Positions 45,663 through 54,965 of a DNA stretch of 64,000 nucleotides are shown here, piece after piece (position 1 is the first letter of the stretch; the number at the start of each line of letters is the position of its first letter). Where the stretch lies: contig JAUJOT010000001.1 in NCBI GenBank assembly GCA_030447505.1, positions 1 through 64,000 on the forward strand, written 5' to 3'. A program made the position numbers and the translations under genes. The stretch comes from Solirubrobacteraceae bacterium (GTDB taxonomy: Bacteria > Actinomycetota > Thermoleophilia > Solirubrobacterales > Solirubrobacteraceae). The notes beneath the pieces were generated by a model. The model was not told the DNA's origin and did not search any database. It saw nothing but the letters and a program-made list of their open reading frames with translations.

Positions 45663-48129
45663 TCGAGAGCGCCTTGTTGCGCGTGCGCCGTGTCGCGCCG
45701 GTACGGGTGAACGACACGCGCAGCACGCCCGCTGTGCGCCGCGTCCGGCGCGACGCCAGCGTGCGCCGCAACGACCGCTCCGCGGTCCGCGACAGGCGCA
45801 ACGTCAGCCGCAGTCTTCCGGGCGCCTTGGCGCTCTTCGTCGTATTCGCGATCCGAACGGACGTGCCCCGGATGCTCGCCTTGAGCGTCGCCGTCGCCTT
45901 GCCGGGCCCCGGCACCGTGATCATGACGCTCGCCTGACGGTTCCTGATCGTCAGGCGCTTGAGCGACCCGAACCCGAAGAACGACGACGGCCGCTTCACC
46001 ACCTGCGCGTCGGACGGCGCCTGTCGCGGCGGTGGGGCCGGCGCGGCGGGGGCGGCGGGGGCGGCGGGCGCCGGCGGCCGGGCCAGCACCGCGCCCGGAC
46101 CCGTGTACTTGAGGATGTACAGCCCGTAGTCGCGATCCGACGTTGCGATCAGCCGGTTGCCGGCCGCGTCGGTGAACTGCTCGACGCCCCAGAAGTTGCT
46201 GCCGTTGGTGTCGATGAACTTGCCGACCTCTTCGAGGCCGTCTGCGCGGCTGAAGCGCAGGACCCGCAACCCGCCCGAGTAGTAGGCGGCGTACGCGAGG
46301 TTCGTGCCGGGATCGGTCGCGAACTCGTGGATCGACAGATCCCCGAAGCCGACGGCGTAGCGCTCGTCCAGCGACTCGGGGATCGCAAACGCGTCGATCT
46401 CCTCGCTCGTGTTCGCGTCGTACAGGTGCGCGTAGCCCCAGCCGTCGTGCTCGGAGGCGACCTCGATCGCCAGGCCCGGCGAACCGGCCGCAGGCAGATC
46501 GGTGTCCGCCGGCGTCTCTGTCGCGGCGCCTGTGCACCGGTAGCTGCCCTCGTCGTAGACGCCGAGGATCCGCAGCCCGTCGGCGCGCCCGACGAACGCG
46601 ATCGGGATCTCGACGGTGGCCGGATCGATGAGCATGTTGATCAAGGTCTCGCAGCGGCCGCCGCCCGCGCCCCAGCTGTTGTTGACGATCACGCCCATCT
46701 CATAGCCCGCCGCCTCGATCGCGTCGGCCTTCTCCTGAAACGAGCACGTGCCGCGTTCTGCGACCGCGATCGTCACGCCGGCCGGTGGCGCGGGGACCGT
46801 GCCCGTGCATCCCAACCCGACGAACACGGTGTCCCCCGTGATCGCCTGCCCCGGCGCGAGCGGCTCGGCGGCGGAGAGAGCCGAGCTGAACGCGACGCCG
46901 GCGAACGGCGCCTGCGTGATCCGGCTGATCAGCCGGAACGGGGCGAAATCCTCATCCGCGGCCAGGACGAACTGATTGTCGTGCGAGTACTCCGCCTGAT
47001 GGGCGTTGCCCTCCGGCGGGTCGAAGCCGGTCAGCCGGTCGGGATCGTCGAAGTCCGTGTCCGTGATGAACGTCGGTCTTGTGGGGTCGTCGACGTCGAG
47101 CTGGACGTACCCGGCGTCCCAATAGGAGACGAGCATCCGCATCTGGCCGCCGACGCGCTTGACCACCACGTCGTGGTGAAGGATCGTGTTGCCGCGCGCC
47201 GACCGATCGACGATCTCGTCGACCTCCGGCAGGCTGAACAGGTCGAGGTCGTTGATGAACTCGGGGTCGCGCGGGTCGGTGATGTCGAAGATGTCGACGT
47301 CGGAGACCTCGACGTTGTCGGAGGCGACGAGGTATGCGCGCGGTCCGTCCTGCCAGACGAAGACGCTGTGGTACGAGTTGCCGACGGGCGCCGGGCCCTG
47401 AACCTCGGAGGCGCCGGGAGAACGGTCGCCGGCAGCCTGGACGAGCGTCTTCGGATTGCTCGGGTCGGTGACGTCGTAGAGATCGAAGCCACCGCCGGTC
47501 TTGTCGGTCGGCGCGCACGGCGCCGCGACATTCGAGCCGTAGGTCTCGTCGTTGACCGCGAGCAGATCGCCCTTGAACTGCGGCGTGTCGACCGAGATGA
47601 CGTGCGCGCCCTCGCCGTGGTAGAAGGGAGCCAGGGCCGGGATGAACGCGACCTGCTTCGGGGACGCGGGGTCGCGGACGTCGACGACGAACGTGCCGCC
47701 GCCCTGACACGTCGCGTTGTCCCACGAGTTGAGGTACGCGAAGCCCTTGTGGACGGCGACGTCTGCGACCTGGCCCTCGACGACCGGCTGCCCCGTCGCC
47801 GGATGGATCAGGTTGAGCTTGCCCACGACCTCGACGTTCTCCTGGGCCCGCGGCAGGTGACCCAACAGCGATCCGTGCTGCCCCGGTCCGAAGCCGAACG
47901 CCGATTTCAGCGCGGGTCGCTTCGGGTTGTCGGAGACCGCGTTTGAACGAGAGGCGTCACGGGCGGTCTTCGAGAGCGCGAACGCCGCCGGTGCCAGGGC
48001 CGCGCTCGCGGCGCACGCCAAGCCGAGCGTCACAAGCGCGCCGAGGCGACGCGATACGGGCGCGACGGAGCGCGGGACCGGCCGCGCGAAGACGAAGAAC
48101 GACACAGCATACGCAACCCCTGATCGCAC
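45649..48129 (-). CDS. large secreted LVIVD/propeller protein with PA domain
   Basis: An 826-residue protein. A long N-terminal signal region ends near LACAASAALAPAAFA. The body has repeated beta-propeller-like blades (VVDVRDPASPKQVAFIP, LYDVTDPSNPKTLVQAA, IFDITDPRDPEFINDLD) typical of LVIVD repeats. An inserted protease-associated-like domain holds paired cysteines (GCTGTVPAPP to ERGTCSFQEKADAIEAAG). A Pro-Ala linker precedes a basic C-terminal beta domain rich in Arg/Thr. It is probably cell-surface, of unknown function. GTG 48129 is selected because GAGGTGG lies about 9 nt upstream. Confidence 0.75.
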   Translation of the reverse strand: MRSGVAYAVSFFVFARPVPRSVAPVSRRLGALVTLGLACAASAALAPAAFALSKTARDASRSNAVSDNPKRPALKSAFGFGPGQHGSLLGHLPRAQENVEVVGKLNLIHPATGQPVVEGQVADVAVHKGFAYLNSWDNATCQGGGTFVVDVRDPASPKQVAFIPALAPFYHGEGAHVISVDTPQFKGDLLAVNDETYGSNVAAPCAPTDKTGGGFDLYDVTDPSNPKTLVQAAGDRSPGASEVQGPAPVGNSYHSVFVWQDGPRAYLVASDNVEVSDVDIFDITDPRDPEFINDLDLFSLPEVDEIVDRSARGNTILHHDVVVKRVGGQMRMLVSYWDAGYVQLDVDDPTRPTFITDTDFDDPDRLTGFDPPEGNAHQAEYSHDNQFVLAADEDFAPFRLISRITQAPFAGVAFSSALSAAEPLAPGQAITGDTVFVGLGCTGTVPAPPAGVTIAVAERGTCSFQEKADAIEAAGYEMGVIVNNSWGAGGGRCETLINMLIDPATVEIPIAFVGRADGLRILGVYDEGSYRCTGAATETPADTDLPAAGSPGLAIEVASEHDGWGYAHLYDANTSEEIDAFAIPESLDERYAVGFGDLSIHEFATDPGTNLAYAAYYSGGLRVLRFSRADGLEEVGKFIDTNGSNFWGVEQFTDAAGNRLIATSDRDYGLYILKYTGPGAVLARPPAPAAPAAPAAPAPPPRQAPSDAQVVKRPSSFFGFGSLKRLTIRNRQASVMITVPGPGKATATLKASIRGTSVRIANTTKSAKAPGRLRLTLRLSRTAERSLRRTLASRRTRRTAGVLRVSFTRTGATRRTRNKALSINMR

Positions 48130-48290
48130 GATGTACCCCCACCTCGTTGCCAGATCGTTGGGCGCGTCCGACGGGTTGTCCCCTGCACCGGCGTACAGCG
48201 CTCGCTGCGCGCAGCATACGTTCCCGCGGCAGCCGCGACAAACGCAGTCGCCGCAGCGCCGGTGGCGTCGTCGCGGGCGCTGCGCTCTGC

Positions 48291-49100
48291 TCAGGCGGTC
48301 TGGCGCTCGCCCTCGGCCGCGTCGCGCAGGCGCTGAATCGCCTGGCGGATGATGCGCGAGATCTGCATCTGGCTGACGCCGATCGCCGCACCGATGTCGG
48401 CCTGCGTCATGTCGTTCTCGAAGCGCATGCGCAGCACCTCGCGCTCGCGGCCGCTGACGGCCTCGAGCAGCGCGTCGAGCGTGGCGCGGTCCTCGGCACG
48501 ATCGAAGCCGTCCTCCTGCACGCCGACGGAGTCGGCGAGCGTCGCGGCGTCCTCGCCCGTTCTCCCGCTGGGGGCCTCGAGGGACACCGCGCGATAGGCG
48601 CCGCCGGCCTGCAGCGCCTCGAGCACCTCTTCCTCCGTCGCGTCGACGGCGCTCGCGATCTCCTTCACGGACGGCGACCGGCGCAGCTCCTCGGACAGCC
48701 CCGCGACCGCGCGATCGACGCGCATCGACATCTCCTGCAGCCCGCGCGGAACGCGCACCGCCCACGTACGATCGCGGAAGTAGCGCTTGATCTCACCGAG
48801 GATCGTCGGCACCGCGTAGGACGAGAAGGCGATCTCACGCGCGGGCTCGAAGCGGTCGATCGCCTTGACGAGCCCGAGCGAGGCGACCTGGAGCAGGTCG
48901 TCGAACGGCTCTCCCGAGCGCTGGTAGCGCAGGGCAAGCGAGCGCGCCAGGGGCATGAAGCGCGCTGTCAGCTCCTCGCGTGCTCGTAGATCTCCGCCGC
49001 GCGTCCGCGTGAACAACTCCCGTTCGGGGCGCTGACGCGCTCGCACGTCGAGCTGCGGTCGTGCGTCACCGGCGCGCGGTGCGACTTCACATATGGCCAC
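48291..49100 (-). CDS. SigB/SigF/SigG-type alternative sigma factor
   Basis: A 269-residue group 3 sigma factor. Region 2 reads PFDDLLQVASLGLVKAIDRF and SSYAVPTILGEIKRYFRDRTW, region 3 VPRGLQEMSMRVDRAV, and region 4 LSGREREV-like LEAVSGREREVLRMRFENDMTQADIGAAIGVSQMQISRI. These sigma factors drive general stress or developmental regulons. GTG 49100 is preferred because GGAAGGGA lies just upstream; an in-frame ATG at 49208 would add 36 residues. No anti-sigma or antagonist gene is adjacent, which is unusual for this class. Confidence 0.9.
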   Translation of the reverse strand: MAICEVAPRAGDARPQLDVRARQRPERELFTRTRGGDLRAREELTARFMPLARSLALRYQRSGEPFDDLLQVASLGLVKAIDRFEPAREIAFSSYAVPTILGEIKRYFRDRTWAVRVPRGLQEMSMRVDRAVAGLSEELRRSPSVKEIASAVDATEEEVLEALQAGGAYRAVSLEAPSGRTGEDAATLADSVGVQEDGFDRAEDRATLDALLEAVSGREREVLRMRFENDMTQADIGAAIGVSQMQISRIIRQAIQRLRDAAEGERQTA

Positions 49101-49220
49101 GTTCGTCCCTTCCGGGCCGCCTGCAAGACCCCGAGAGCACGGGACAGTGGCAGCCAACCGCTCTTTGGCTCGCTCTACCCGCCGTTCGCCGGGCGTAACA
49201 GCATCCACGAGCGCGGCGCG

Positions 49221-50471
49221 TCAGGCGGCGGCGCCGGACTCGGCCAGCAGCCGATCGGCGAGCGAGCGCAGGTCGGAGTCGAGGTGGCCGCAGAGCACGT
49301 CGCGCAGCAGCGCGCGCAGATGGCCGGCGATCTCGGCGAGCAGCTTTTCGACGCCGCCGTCGATCGGCGCCAGGCCGGCGACGATCGTCCGTTCCATCGA
49401 CACCGCGTGCGCGACGCGCTCGGTGACCGCCAGGCGCTGCTCGGGCGTCGCGCAGAGCGCCGCCAGACGGCCTGCGAGGCGACCGCTCTGCGGGCCTTCG
49501 GGTTCCAGCAGCGCGCGCAGGCCGAGCAGGTGGTCGGTCAGCGCCTCGAAAGCGCTCGAGCGCTCGCAGCCCAGCTCGTATCGACGCAGCGCCCACGCGA
49601 GCTCGCCGGCGCGCGGCGTACGGCGCGAGATCAGGTTGCAGAACGCGCGCAGCTCGTCCTCGGCCTCCTCCGCGATCGTGATGACGCCGTTGGCGCGCCC
49701 GCCCGTGCCGATGTCGCCGATCGACCACGGTCCGGCGCCCGTGCGCTCCCACGCGACCGGGCCAAGGGCGACGCGGACCGGGTCGTACAGGCGCAGCGCC
49801 GTCAGCAGGCGGCGAAAGCGGGCCGCCGCCGCGCTGAGCGGCGCGGCCGCGCCAGGTTCGTTCGTCGACGTCAGGCAGGCGAGCACGCACGGCTCGTCGG
49901 CGCCACCGCCCGGCCAGAGCGCCGCGGCGGGTGCGTCCTGCATCTCCTCGCCGCGGATCAGCGACAGGCCCTGGCCGAGCGGCAGCTCGGGCGAGACGAG
50001 CCGCAGCCCGAACAGCGGCGCGACGACGACCGCCTGAGCGCGCCCGTCGAGCAGCGCGTCCTCGAGCTCGCGGTAGGCGCGGTCGAAGCGTTCGGGCGTG
50101 ATCACGAACTCGGTCGCCTCGCGGAAGACGCGGCTGACGAAGACGCCCAGCGCGAGGTCGGCGCGCTCGCGCGGGTCGACCGGCACGCGCGGCTCGGCCT
50201 GCGCGCGCAGGTAGTCGCCGACGCCGTCGAGCGCCGCCAGCGCGCGCGCCGCGCTGGGATAGGACGGCAGCCGCTCGAGCACGCCGAGGCGGTCGCGGAT
50301 GAACGTCTCCGTCAGCGGGCGGTAGCAGTACAGCGGCGTGTCGCGCCGCGCGCCGCGCGACTCGACGATCTCGAACGGGACCTCCGCGCCGTCGGCGGTC
50401 TCCTCGGAGAGCTGCCACGCGCACTCGTCGGCGAAGGCGCTGAGGGCGACGTGCAGCGGGCGGTGGCGCAT
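49221..50471 (-). CDS. conserved hypothetical protein, 416 aa
   Basis: I do not recognise a family. The sequence is acidic and looks soluble, with a possible alpha/beta N-terminal half (PLYCYRPLTETFIRDRLGVLE, VVVAPLFGLRLVSPELPL) and a largely helical C-terminal half (RRTPRAGELAWALRRYELG, LLAEIAGHLRALLRDVLCG). No signal peptide or membrane segment is seen. It lies between a sigma factor and a Fur gene on the same strand, with gaps of about 120 and 64 nt, so it is probably transcribed independently. Confidence 0.7.
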   Translation of the reverse strand: MRHRPLHVALSAFADECAWQLSEETADGAEVPFEIVESRGARRDTPLYCYRPLTETFIRDRLGVLERLPSYPSAARALAALDGVGDYLRAQAEPRVPVDPRERADLALGVFVSRVFREATEFVITPERFDRAYRELEDALLDGRAQAVVVAPLFGLRLVSPELPLGQGLSLIRGEEMQDAPAAALWPGGGADEPCVLACLTSTNEPGAAAPLSAAAARFRRLLTALRLYDPVRVALGPVAWERTGAGPWSIGDIGTGGRANGVITIAEEAEDELRAFCNLISRRTPRAGELAWALRRYELGCERSSAFEALTDHLLGLRALLEPEGPQSGRLAGRLAALCATPEQRLAVTERVAHAVSMERTIVAGLAPIDGGVEKLLAEIAGHLRALLRDVLCGHLDSDLRSLADRLLAESGAAA

Positions 50472-50535
50472 GGTGAGAGGCGTTCGCCCCGCGCGGCCGC
50501 GGTCCTGCTCGCTGCAATCGTTGCTGCGCTGCTTC

Positions 50536-50997
50536 CTAGTCCGACTCCGGCGGCTCGTCGATCAGGCGGCCGCGCAGGATGACCTCGTGGCTTGTGACGA
50601 CGAGCCCGAGGCGCTGCCCGATGCCGACGATCGCGCGCTCGAGCTCGGCGTCGTCGAACGGCACGACGTCGCCGCTGGGGTCGAGCACGATGTGGTGGTG
50701 GTGCTCGCCTGACGGGTCGACCGGCTCGTAGCGCGCGAGGCCGTCGGAGTCAAAGCGGCGCACGAGCCCGAGCTCGTGCAACGTCTCCAGCGCGCGGTAG
50801 ACGGTGGCGGTCGAGCCGGCGCTTCCCTGCTCGCGCAGCTGGTCGGCGATCTCCTGCGCGGTCAGCAGGCAGCTCTGTCGGCCGAGCAGCTCGACGACGG
50901 CGGTCCGGCCCGCGCTCGCGCGCAGCCCCGCCGCGCGCAGGACGTCGCTCGAGTGCTGCATCCAGCGCCTCTGAGCAGCGGTGTTCATCGCGCGCAT
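50536..50997 (-). CDS. Fur-family metalloregulator
   Basis: A 153-residue regulator. The winged-helix DNA-binding half contains LTAQEIADQLREQGSAGSTATVYRALETLHELGLV. The dimer and metal half has EHHHHIVLDPSGDVVPFDD, whose histidines supply metal ligands. The CxxC structural zinc motifs found in many Fur proteins are absent, which leaves Fur, Zur or PerR-like sensing undecided. ATG 50997 is used; ATG 50988 is three codons later. It is divergent from the acyltransferase. Confidence 0.88.
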   Translation of the reverse strand: MRAMNTAAQRRWMQHSSDVLRAAGLRASAGRTAVVELLGRQSCLLTAQEIADQLREQGSAGSTATVYRALETLHELGLVRRFDSDGLARYEPVDPSGEHHHHIVLDPSGDVVPFDDAELERAIVGIGQRLGLVVTSHEVILRGRLIDEPPESD

Positions 50998-51031
50998 CCT
51001 GTCAGGCGGCGTGCCCGCGCACGTCGCCGGG

Positions 51032-51037
51032 TAGCAT
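51032..51037 (+). promoter_or_regulatory. -10 hexamer TAGCAT, leaderless layout
   Basis: It ends 9 nt before ATG 51047, in the 49-nt gap between the divergent Fur and acyltransferase starts. Confidence 0.45.
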
Positions 51038-51046
51038 CGCTGCCCG

Positions 51047-52267
51047 ATGCCGGCGCCCGACGTCACGGTGACGCGGGACGCCTCGCACACGAACAACGAC
51101 CGGCGGTCGGCGTCCCTCGATGGCCTGCGCGGATTGGCCGCGCTGTCCATATTCGTCTTCCACGGCTGGCTGTACACGATGCCCGCGCCGGATGCGGGCG
51201 ATCGGTCGTCGGTCGGGGACTACGCCGTGCACGAGCTGCGCCTGGGCCTCGTCGCGTTCTTCGTGCTGTCGGGCTTCCTGCTCTCCCGCCCATGGTTTGC
51301 GGCTGCACTCGAGGAGCGCCGTCCGCCCAGCCTGCGCCGCTACCTGCGCGCCCGCGCGGCGCGCATCCTGCCCGCCTACTACGCAGCCCTCGCGGGCTCG
51401 ATCGTCCTGCTGTGGGGGCTGCGCGGCACGCCCGGGCTGCGGCTGCCGCCGTCCGACGAGCTGCCGCTGTTCGTCGTCTTCGGCCAGAACTTCTCGGCGG
51501 CGAGCGTGATGAAGCTCAACCCGCCGATGTGGTCGCTCGCGGTCGAGGTGATGTTCTACGCGCTGCTGCCGCTGATCGGCTGGCTGGCGCTGCGCCTGCC
51601 GCCGACGCGCCGGATGCAGGCGCTCGCGCCGCTCGCGCTGCTCGCGCTCGGTCTCGTCTACAACTGGTCGATCGCCGGGCACGGCCTCGGCCTGACGTTC
51701 TCCAAGACGCTTGCGGCGATGCTGCCGTACTTCGCGGTCGGGATGCTCGCCGCGCTCGCGCTGCACGGCCGGACGATCGACATGCGCGCCAAGCGCAGCC
51801 TGATCGCCGCGGGTCTCGCGCTCGTGGCGGCGGATGCGGTCGCGAAGGCCGGCGCGCCCGCGACCGGGACCGACGTCGGTGAAGCCTTCGTGGTCCTGCG
51901 CGACCTGCCGTCGGCCGCCGGGTTCGCGCTGATCGTCGCGGCGCTCGCCGCCGCGCCGCGCAGCCGGATCGTCGGCGGCCGGCTGCTCGCGGGCATGGGC
52001 GTGATCTCCTACGGGTTCTACCTGTGGCACGTACCCGTGCTGATGATCCTGCGCGGCTACGGGCTGCTGCCGCTGGACCCGGTGACCGGCACGCTGGTCG
52101 CGCTCGTCCCGTCGCTGGCGATCTCCGCGCTGAGCTGGTTTGCGCTCGAGCGCCCCGTCCTGCAGTGGACGGCGCGGCGCGACAGGCGCGCCCGGGCCGC
52201 GGAGCTAGGCCGCCGCGGCGCCGACCGCCCCGCCCGCGGGCGCGAGGTCGCCACAGTCCGCGCCTAG
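51047..52267 (+). CDS. acyltransferase 3 family membrane protein (OafA-like)
   Basis: A 406-residue membrane protein with about ten helices. The N terminus has SLDGLRGLAALSIFVFHGWL, in which the helix I histidine is the conserved catalytic residue of this family. RRYLRARAARILPAYYAALAG and the NPPMWSLAVEVMFYALLPLI stretch are further hallmarks. Members O-acylate sugars or lipids in the membrane. The C terminus is charged. Its last 63 nt overlap the convergent HxlR regulator gene. Confidence 0.9.
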   Translation: MPAPDVTVTRDASHTNNDRRSASLDGLRGLAALSIFVFHGWLYTMPAPDAGDRSSVGDYAVHELRLGLVAFFVLSGFLLSRPWFAAALEERRPPSLRRYLRARAARILPAYYAALAGSIVLLWGLRGTPGLRLPPSDELPLFVVFGQNFSAASVMKLNPPMWSLAVEVMFYALLPLIGWLALRLPPTRRMQALAPLALLALGLVYNWSIAGHGLGLTFSKTLAAMLPYFAVGMLAALALHGRTIDMRAKRSLIAAGLALVAADAVAKAGAPATGTDVGEAFVVLRDLPSAAGFALIVAALAAAPRSRIVGGRLLAGMGVISYGFYLWHVPVLMILRGYGLLPLDPVTGTLVALVPSLAISALSWFALERPVLQWTARRDRRARAAELGRRGADRPARGREVATVRA

Positions 52268-52561
52268 CCAGGTCGTGCCGTACGTGCGCATGCCGTCGAT
52301 GATCGGCAGCAGCGCGCGGCCCTTCTCCGTCAGCTGGTACTCGACGCGCGGCGGGACCTCCGCGTAGGTCTCGCGCTCGATGATGCCCTCCTCCTCGAGC
52401 GCGCGCAGGCGCAGCGAGAGCGTGCGCGGGCTGATGCCCTGCAGCGAGCGCTCGAGCTCGCAGAAGCGCGAGTGCCCCTCGGAGAGGTCGCGGATGAGCA
52501 GCAGCGTCCACTTGCCGCAAACGATCTCGGCCGTCTTGCAGACCGGGCAGGTGTCGTTCAT
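52205..52561 (-). CDS. HxlR-family transcriptional regulator
   Basis: A 118-residue winged-helix regulator with CPVCKTAEIVCGKWTLLLIRDLSEG, RFCELERSLQGISPRTLSLRLRALEEEGII and VEYQLTEKGRALLPII, all family hallmarks. Cysteines at the N terminus (CPVC) could sense redox state or electrophiles, as in the HypR/QorR type. A TAAAGT box lies 7 nt before ATG 52561. The 3' end runs 63 nt into the convergent acyltransferase gene. Confidence 0.9.
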   Translation of the reverse strand: MNDTCPVCKTAEIVCGKWTLLLIRDLSEGHSRFCELERSLQGISPRTLSLRLRALEEEGIIERETYAEVPPRVEYQLTEKGRALLPIIDGMRTYGTTWLGADCGDLAPAGGAVGAAAA

Positions 52562-52568
52562 GAGCGAT

Positions 52569-52574
52569 ACTTTA
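52569..52574 (-). promoter_or_regulatory. -10 hexamer TAAAGT, leaderless layout
   Basis: It ends 7 nt before ATG 52561 on the minus strand, with no ribosome binding site. Confidence 0.45.
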
Positions 52575-52702
52575 CCGACTGAAGCAATGCGGCTGGACGG
52601 CGCTTGCGTCGCCGTTCGACCCCCGCTCTGCGCGGTCGTCGAATGCGGCCCTCGCACGGCTGCGTTCACGAGCGACTGACGCGCGCCGCTGCGACCGACA
52701 GC

Positions 52703-53827
52703 CTACGCCGCGCGCTTGGCCTCCGCACTGGCCACGTCGCTCATCGTCGTGCCGCGCCGTCCGTCGGCCGCCAGCAGCAGCTTGAAGTCGTGCGGGCTCG
52801 TCGCGGCGAGCAGTGCCTGGTCGACGTCGACGCGCCCGGCCTTGACGTGGTCGAAGAGCGCCTGGTCGAACGTCTGCATGCCGTAGTAGGCGCCTTCGCC
52901 GACGACCTCCGTCAGGCGGCCGGTCTGCAGCGGGTCCATGATCATGTCGCGCACGCGGCCGGTCATCCGCATGATCTCGCAGGTCGCGACGCGACCGCCG
53001 TCCGTCGAGCGCACGAGGCGCTGGGAGATGACGCCCTTCAGCGTGCCGGCGAGCATCGCGCGCACCTGCTGGTGCATGTGGGGCGGGAAGAAGTCGATGA
53101 TCCGGTTGACGGTCTCGGCGGCGTCGACCGTGTGGACGGTCGACAGCACGAGGTGGCCGGTCTCGGCCGCGCTCAGCGCGGTGTGGACCGTCTCCTCGTC
53201 GCGCATCTCGCCGATCAGGATGACGTCGGGGTCCTGGCGCAGGACGCGGCGCAGGGCGCGCTTGAAGGACAGCGTGTCCTGGCCGACCTCGCGCTGGTTG
53301 ATGATCGACTTCTTGTCGACGTGCAGGAACTCGATCGGGTCCTCGATCGTGACGATGTGCTTGGACATCCGCGTGTTGATGTGGTCGATGATCGCGGCGA
53401 GCGTCGTCGACTTGCCCGAGCCCGTCGTGCCGGTCAGCAGGATGATCCCCCGCTCCTCCTCGGCGAGCTCGGAGATGACGGGCGGCAGGTCGAGCTCGGA
53501 GACCGTGCGGATCGAGTGCGGGATCGCACGGCAGACGAGGCTCAGCGTGCCGCGCTGGCGAAAGGCGTTGACGCGAAAGCGCGCGATGCCCGCGATCGAG
53601 TAGGAGAAGTCCACCTCGTGCTCGCTCGAGAGCTCCTCGAGCTTGACGGGATCGTTCAACATCGCGCGCACCGCCGCCTCCGTGTCCTCGGGCGTCAGCG
53701 GCGCGGCCGCCTCGATCGGGCGCATCTCGCCGTCGACGCGCATCAGCGGCGGAACGTTGACCTTGAGATGGAGGTCGGAGCCTCCGAGCTGCACGAGCGT
53801 GCAGAGAGCGTTGTCGACGTCGAACAC
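52703..53827 (-). CDS. PilT-type twitching ATPase (orphan)
   Basis: A 374-residue ATPase of the type II/IV secretion superfamily. The N-terminal domain has GGSDLHLKVNVPP. The core has Walker A GTTGSGKS (133-140), the Asp box TIEDPIEFLH, Walker B DVILIGEMRDEET and the His box LVLSTVHTVDAAETVNRIIDFF. The AIRNLIRE-type motif that marks retraction ATPases is not seen as such. Known PilT proteins drive retraction of type IV pili. No pilin, PilB or PilC gene is present in the window. The start is GTG 53827. Confidence 0.9.
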   Translation of the reverse strand: MFDVDNALCTLVQLGGSDLHLKVNVPPLMRVDGEMRPIEAAAPLTPEDTEAAVRAMLNDPVKLEELSSEHEVDFSYSIAGIARFRVNAFRQRGTLSLVCRAIPHSIRTVSELDLPPVISELAEEERGIILLTGTTGSGKSTTLAAIIDHINTRMSKHIVTIEDPIEFLHVDKKSIINQREVGQDTLSFKRALRRVLRQDPDVILIGEMRDEETVHTALSAAETGHLVLSTVHTVDAAETVNRIIDFFPPHMHQQVRAMLAGTLKGVISQRLVRSTDGGRVATCEIMRMTGRVRDMIMDPLQTGRLTEVVGEGAYYGMQTFDQALFDHVKAGRVDVDQALLAATSPHDFKLLLAADGRRGTTMSDVASAEAKRAA

Positions 53828-53944
53828 GTGCTGCGCATCGGCCGCGCGCGCTGTCGTTGCCAGCGGCGGGCGCTCGCGTTGGACGAATGGCCGGACGCGC
53901 AGGCTGCGTTCTGCCGTTCTGAGACGATGCTTCCGGCCCTCGTC

Positions 53945-54742
53945 CTAGTCCCACTCGGGCGCCCACGAGGGGTCGGCCGTGCGGTGCCCGCGCTCGAGGC
54001 CCGCGATCCGCCCGCGCTCGTCGTCGGCGAGCTCGAAGTCGAAGATGTCGATGTTGGCCGCGAGGCGGTCGCGCGAGGAGGCCTTCGGGATCGCGGCGAC
54101 GTTCGGCTGGTCCAGCAGCCAGCGCAGCACGACCTGCGCGGGGGTCTTGCCATGCGCCTCGCCGATCTCGGCGAGGATCGGGTCGCGCAGCGCTGCGCCT
54201 CGCGCGAGCGGCGAGTAGGCGGTGACGACGAGGTCGCGCTCGCGTGCGAGCGCGAGCACCTGCGGCTGGCCGAGGTACGGGTGGTACTCGACCTGGTCGC
54301 AGATCAGCGGCGCGTGATCGAGCGCCTCGCGCAGAAGCGCGCTGGGGAAGTTGGAGACCCCGAGGTGACGCACGCGACCGGCCTGCTGCGCCTCGGCCAT
54401 CGCGCCGATCGTCTCGGCGATCGGGACGCGCGGATCGGGCCAGTGCACGAGCAGCAGGTCGACGTACTCCGTGCGCAGCTCGCGCAGCGACGCTTCAAGC
54501 TGGTCATGCACGCCGATCGCGCTGAGCCCGGCGTACCAGAGCTTCGTCGTGAGGAAGACCTCGTCGCGGTTGCGGCCCGAGTCGTGCAGGCCCTGGCCGA
54601 CCTGGGCCTCGTTGCCGTAGGCGCGGGCGGTGTCGATGTGGTCGTAGCCGAGCTCGAGCGCGTCGCGCACGACGACGACGCAGTCGTTCCCGCTGAGCTG
54701 CCACGTCCCGAGCCCGAGCTTCGGGATCGTGACGCCCTGCAC
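53945..54742 (-). CDS. aldo/keto reductase
   Basis: A 265-residue AKR. The catalytic tetrad is visible as Asp and Tyr in HIDTARAYGNE, Lys in FLTTKLW and His in LLLVHWPDP. The NADPH-binding IPKASSRDRLAANIDIFDFEL follows near the C terminus. It should reduce aldehydes or ketones in the cytosol; closest in style to the 2,5-diketogluconate/glyoxal reductase group. GTG 54742 is chosen because AGGAG lies 7-8 nt upstream and VTIPKLGLGTWQ is the usual opening. ATGs at 54778 and 54796 are alternatives. Confidence 0.9.
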   Translation of the reverse strand: MQGVTIPKLGLGTWQLSGNDCVVVVRDALELGYDHIDTARAYGNEAQVGQGLHDSGRNRDEVFLTTKLWYAGLSAIGVHDQLEASLRELRTEYVDLLLVHWPDPRVPIAETIGAMAEAQQAGRVRHLGVSNFPSALLREALDHAPLICDQVEYHPYLGQPQVLALARERDLVVTAYSPLARGAALRDPILAEIGEAHGKTPAQVVLRWLLDQPNVAAIPKASSRDRLAANIDIFDFELADDERGRIAGLERGHRTADPSWAPEWD

Positions 54743-54910
54743 GGTGAGGCTCCTGTCGGCGGTGGCTTCGCGCGGCATCCTCCGGGGATTGCCCATTGCC
54801 GGGGCTTGCGGAAACGCGCGGCTGGGAGACCGATCTGCGCGCGCACCCGCGCGAGGGCCTGGGCGACTTGCGCATGTCAGGCATGCAGAACGCGACCAGG
54901 CCCACAACGA

Positions 54911-54940
54911 GCGACGGGGGCCTCGAAGGGCCCCCGTCGC
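54911..54940 (-). terminator. hairpin after the primary sigma factor gene
   Basis: GCGACGGGGGCC and GGCCCCCGTCGC pair over 12 bp around a six-base loop, 26 nt past the rpoD stop. A short T-containing run follows. It is a likely intrinsic terminator, possibly acting in both directions. Confidence 0.7.
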
Positions 54941-54965
54941 GTCGTGCTCGGGCGCGGTCGCCGCT

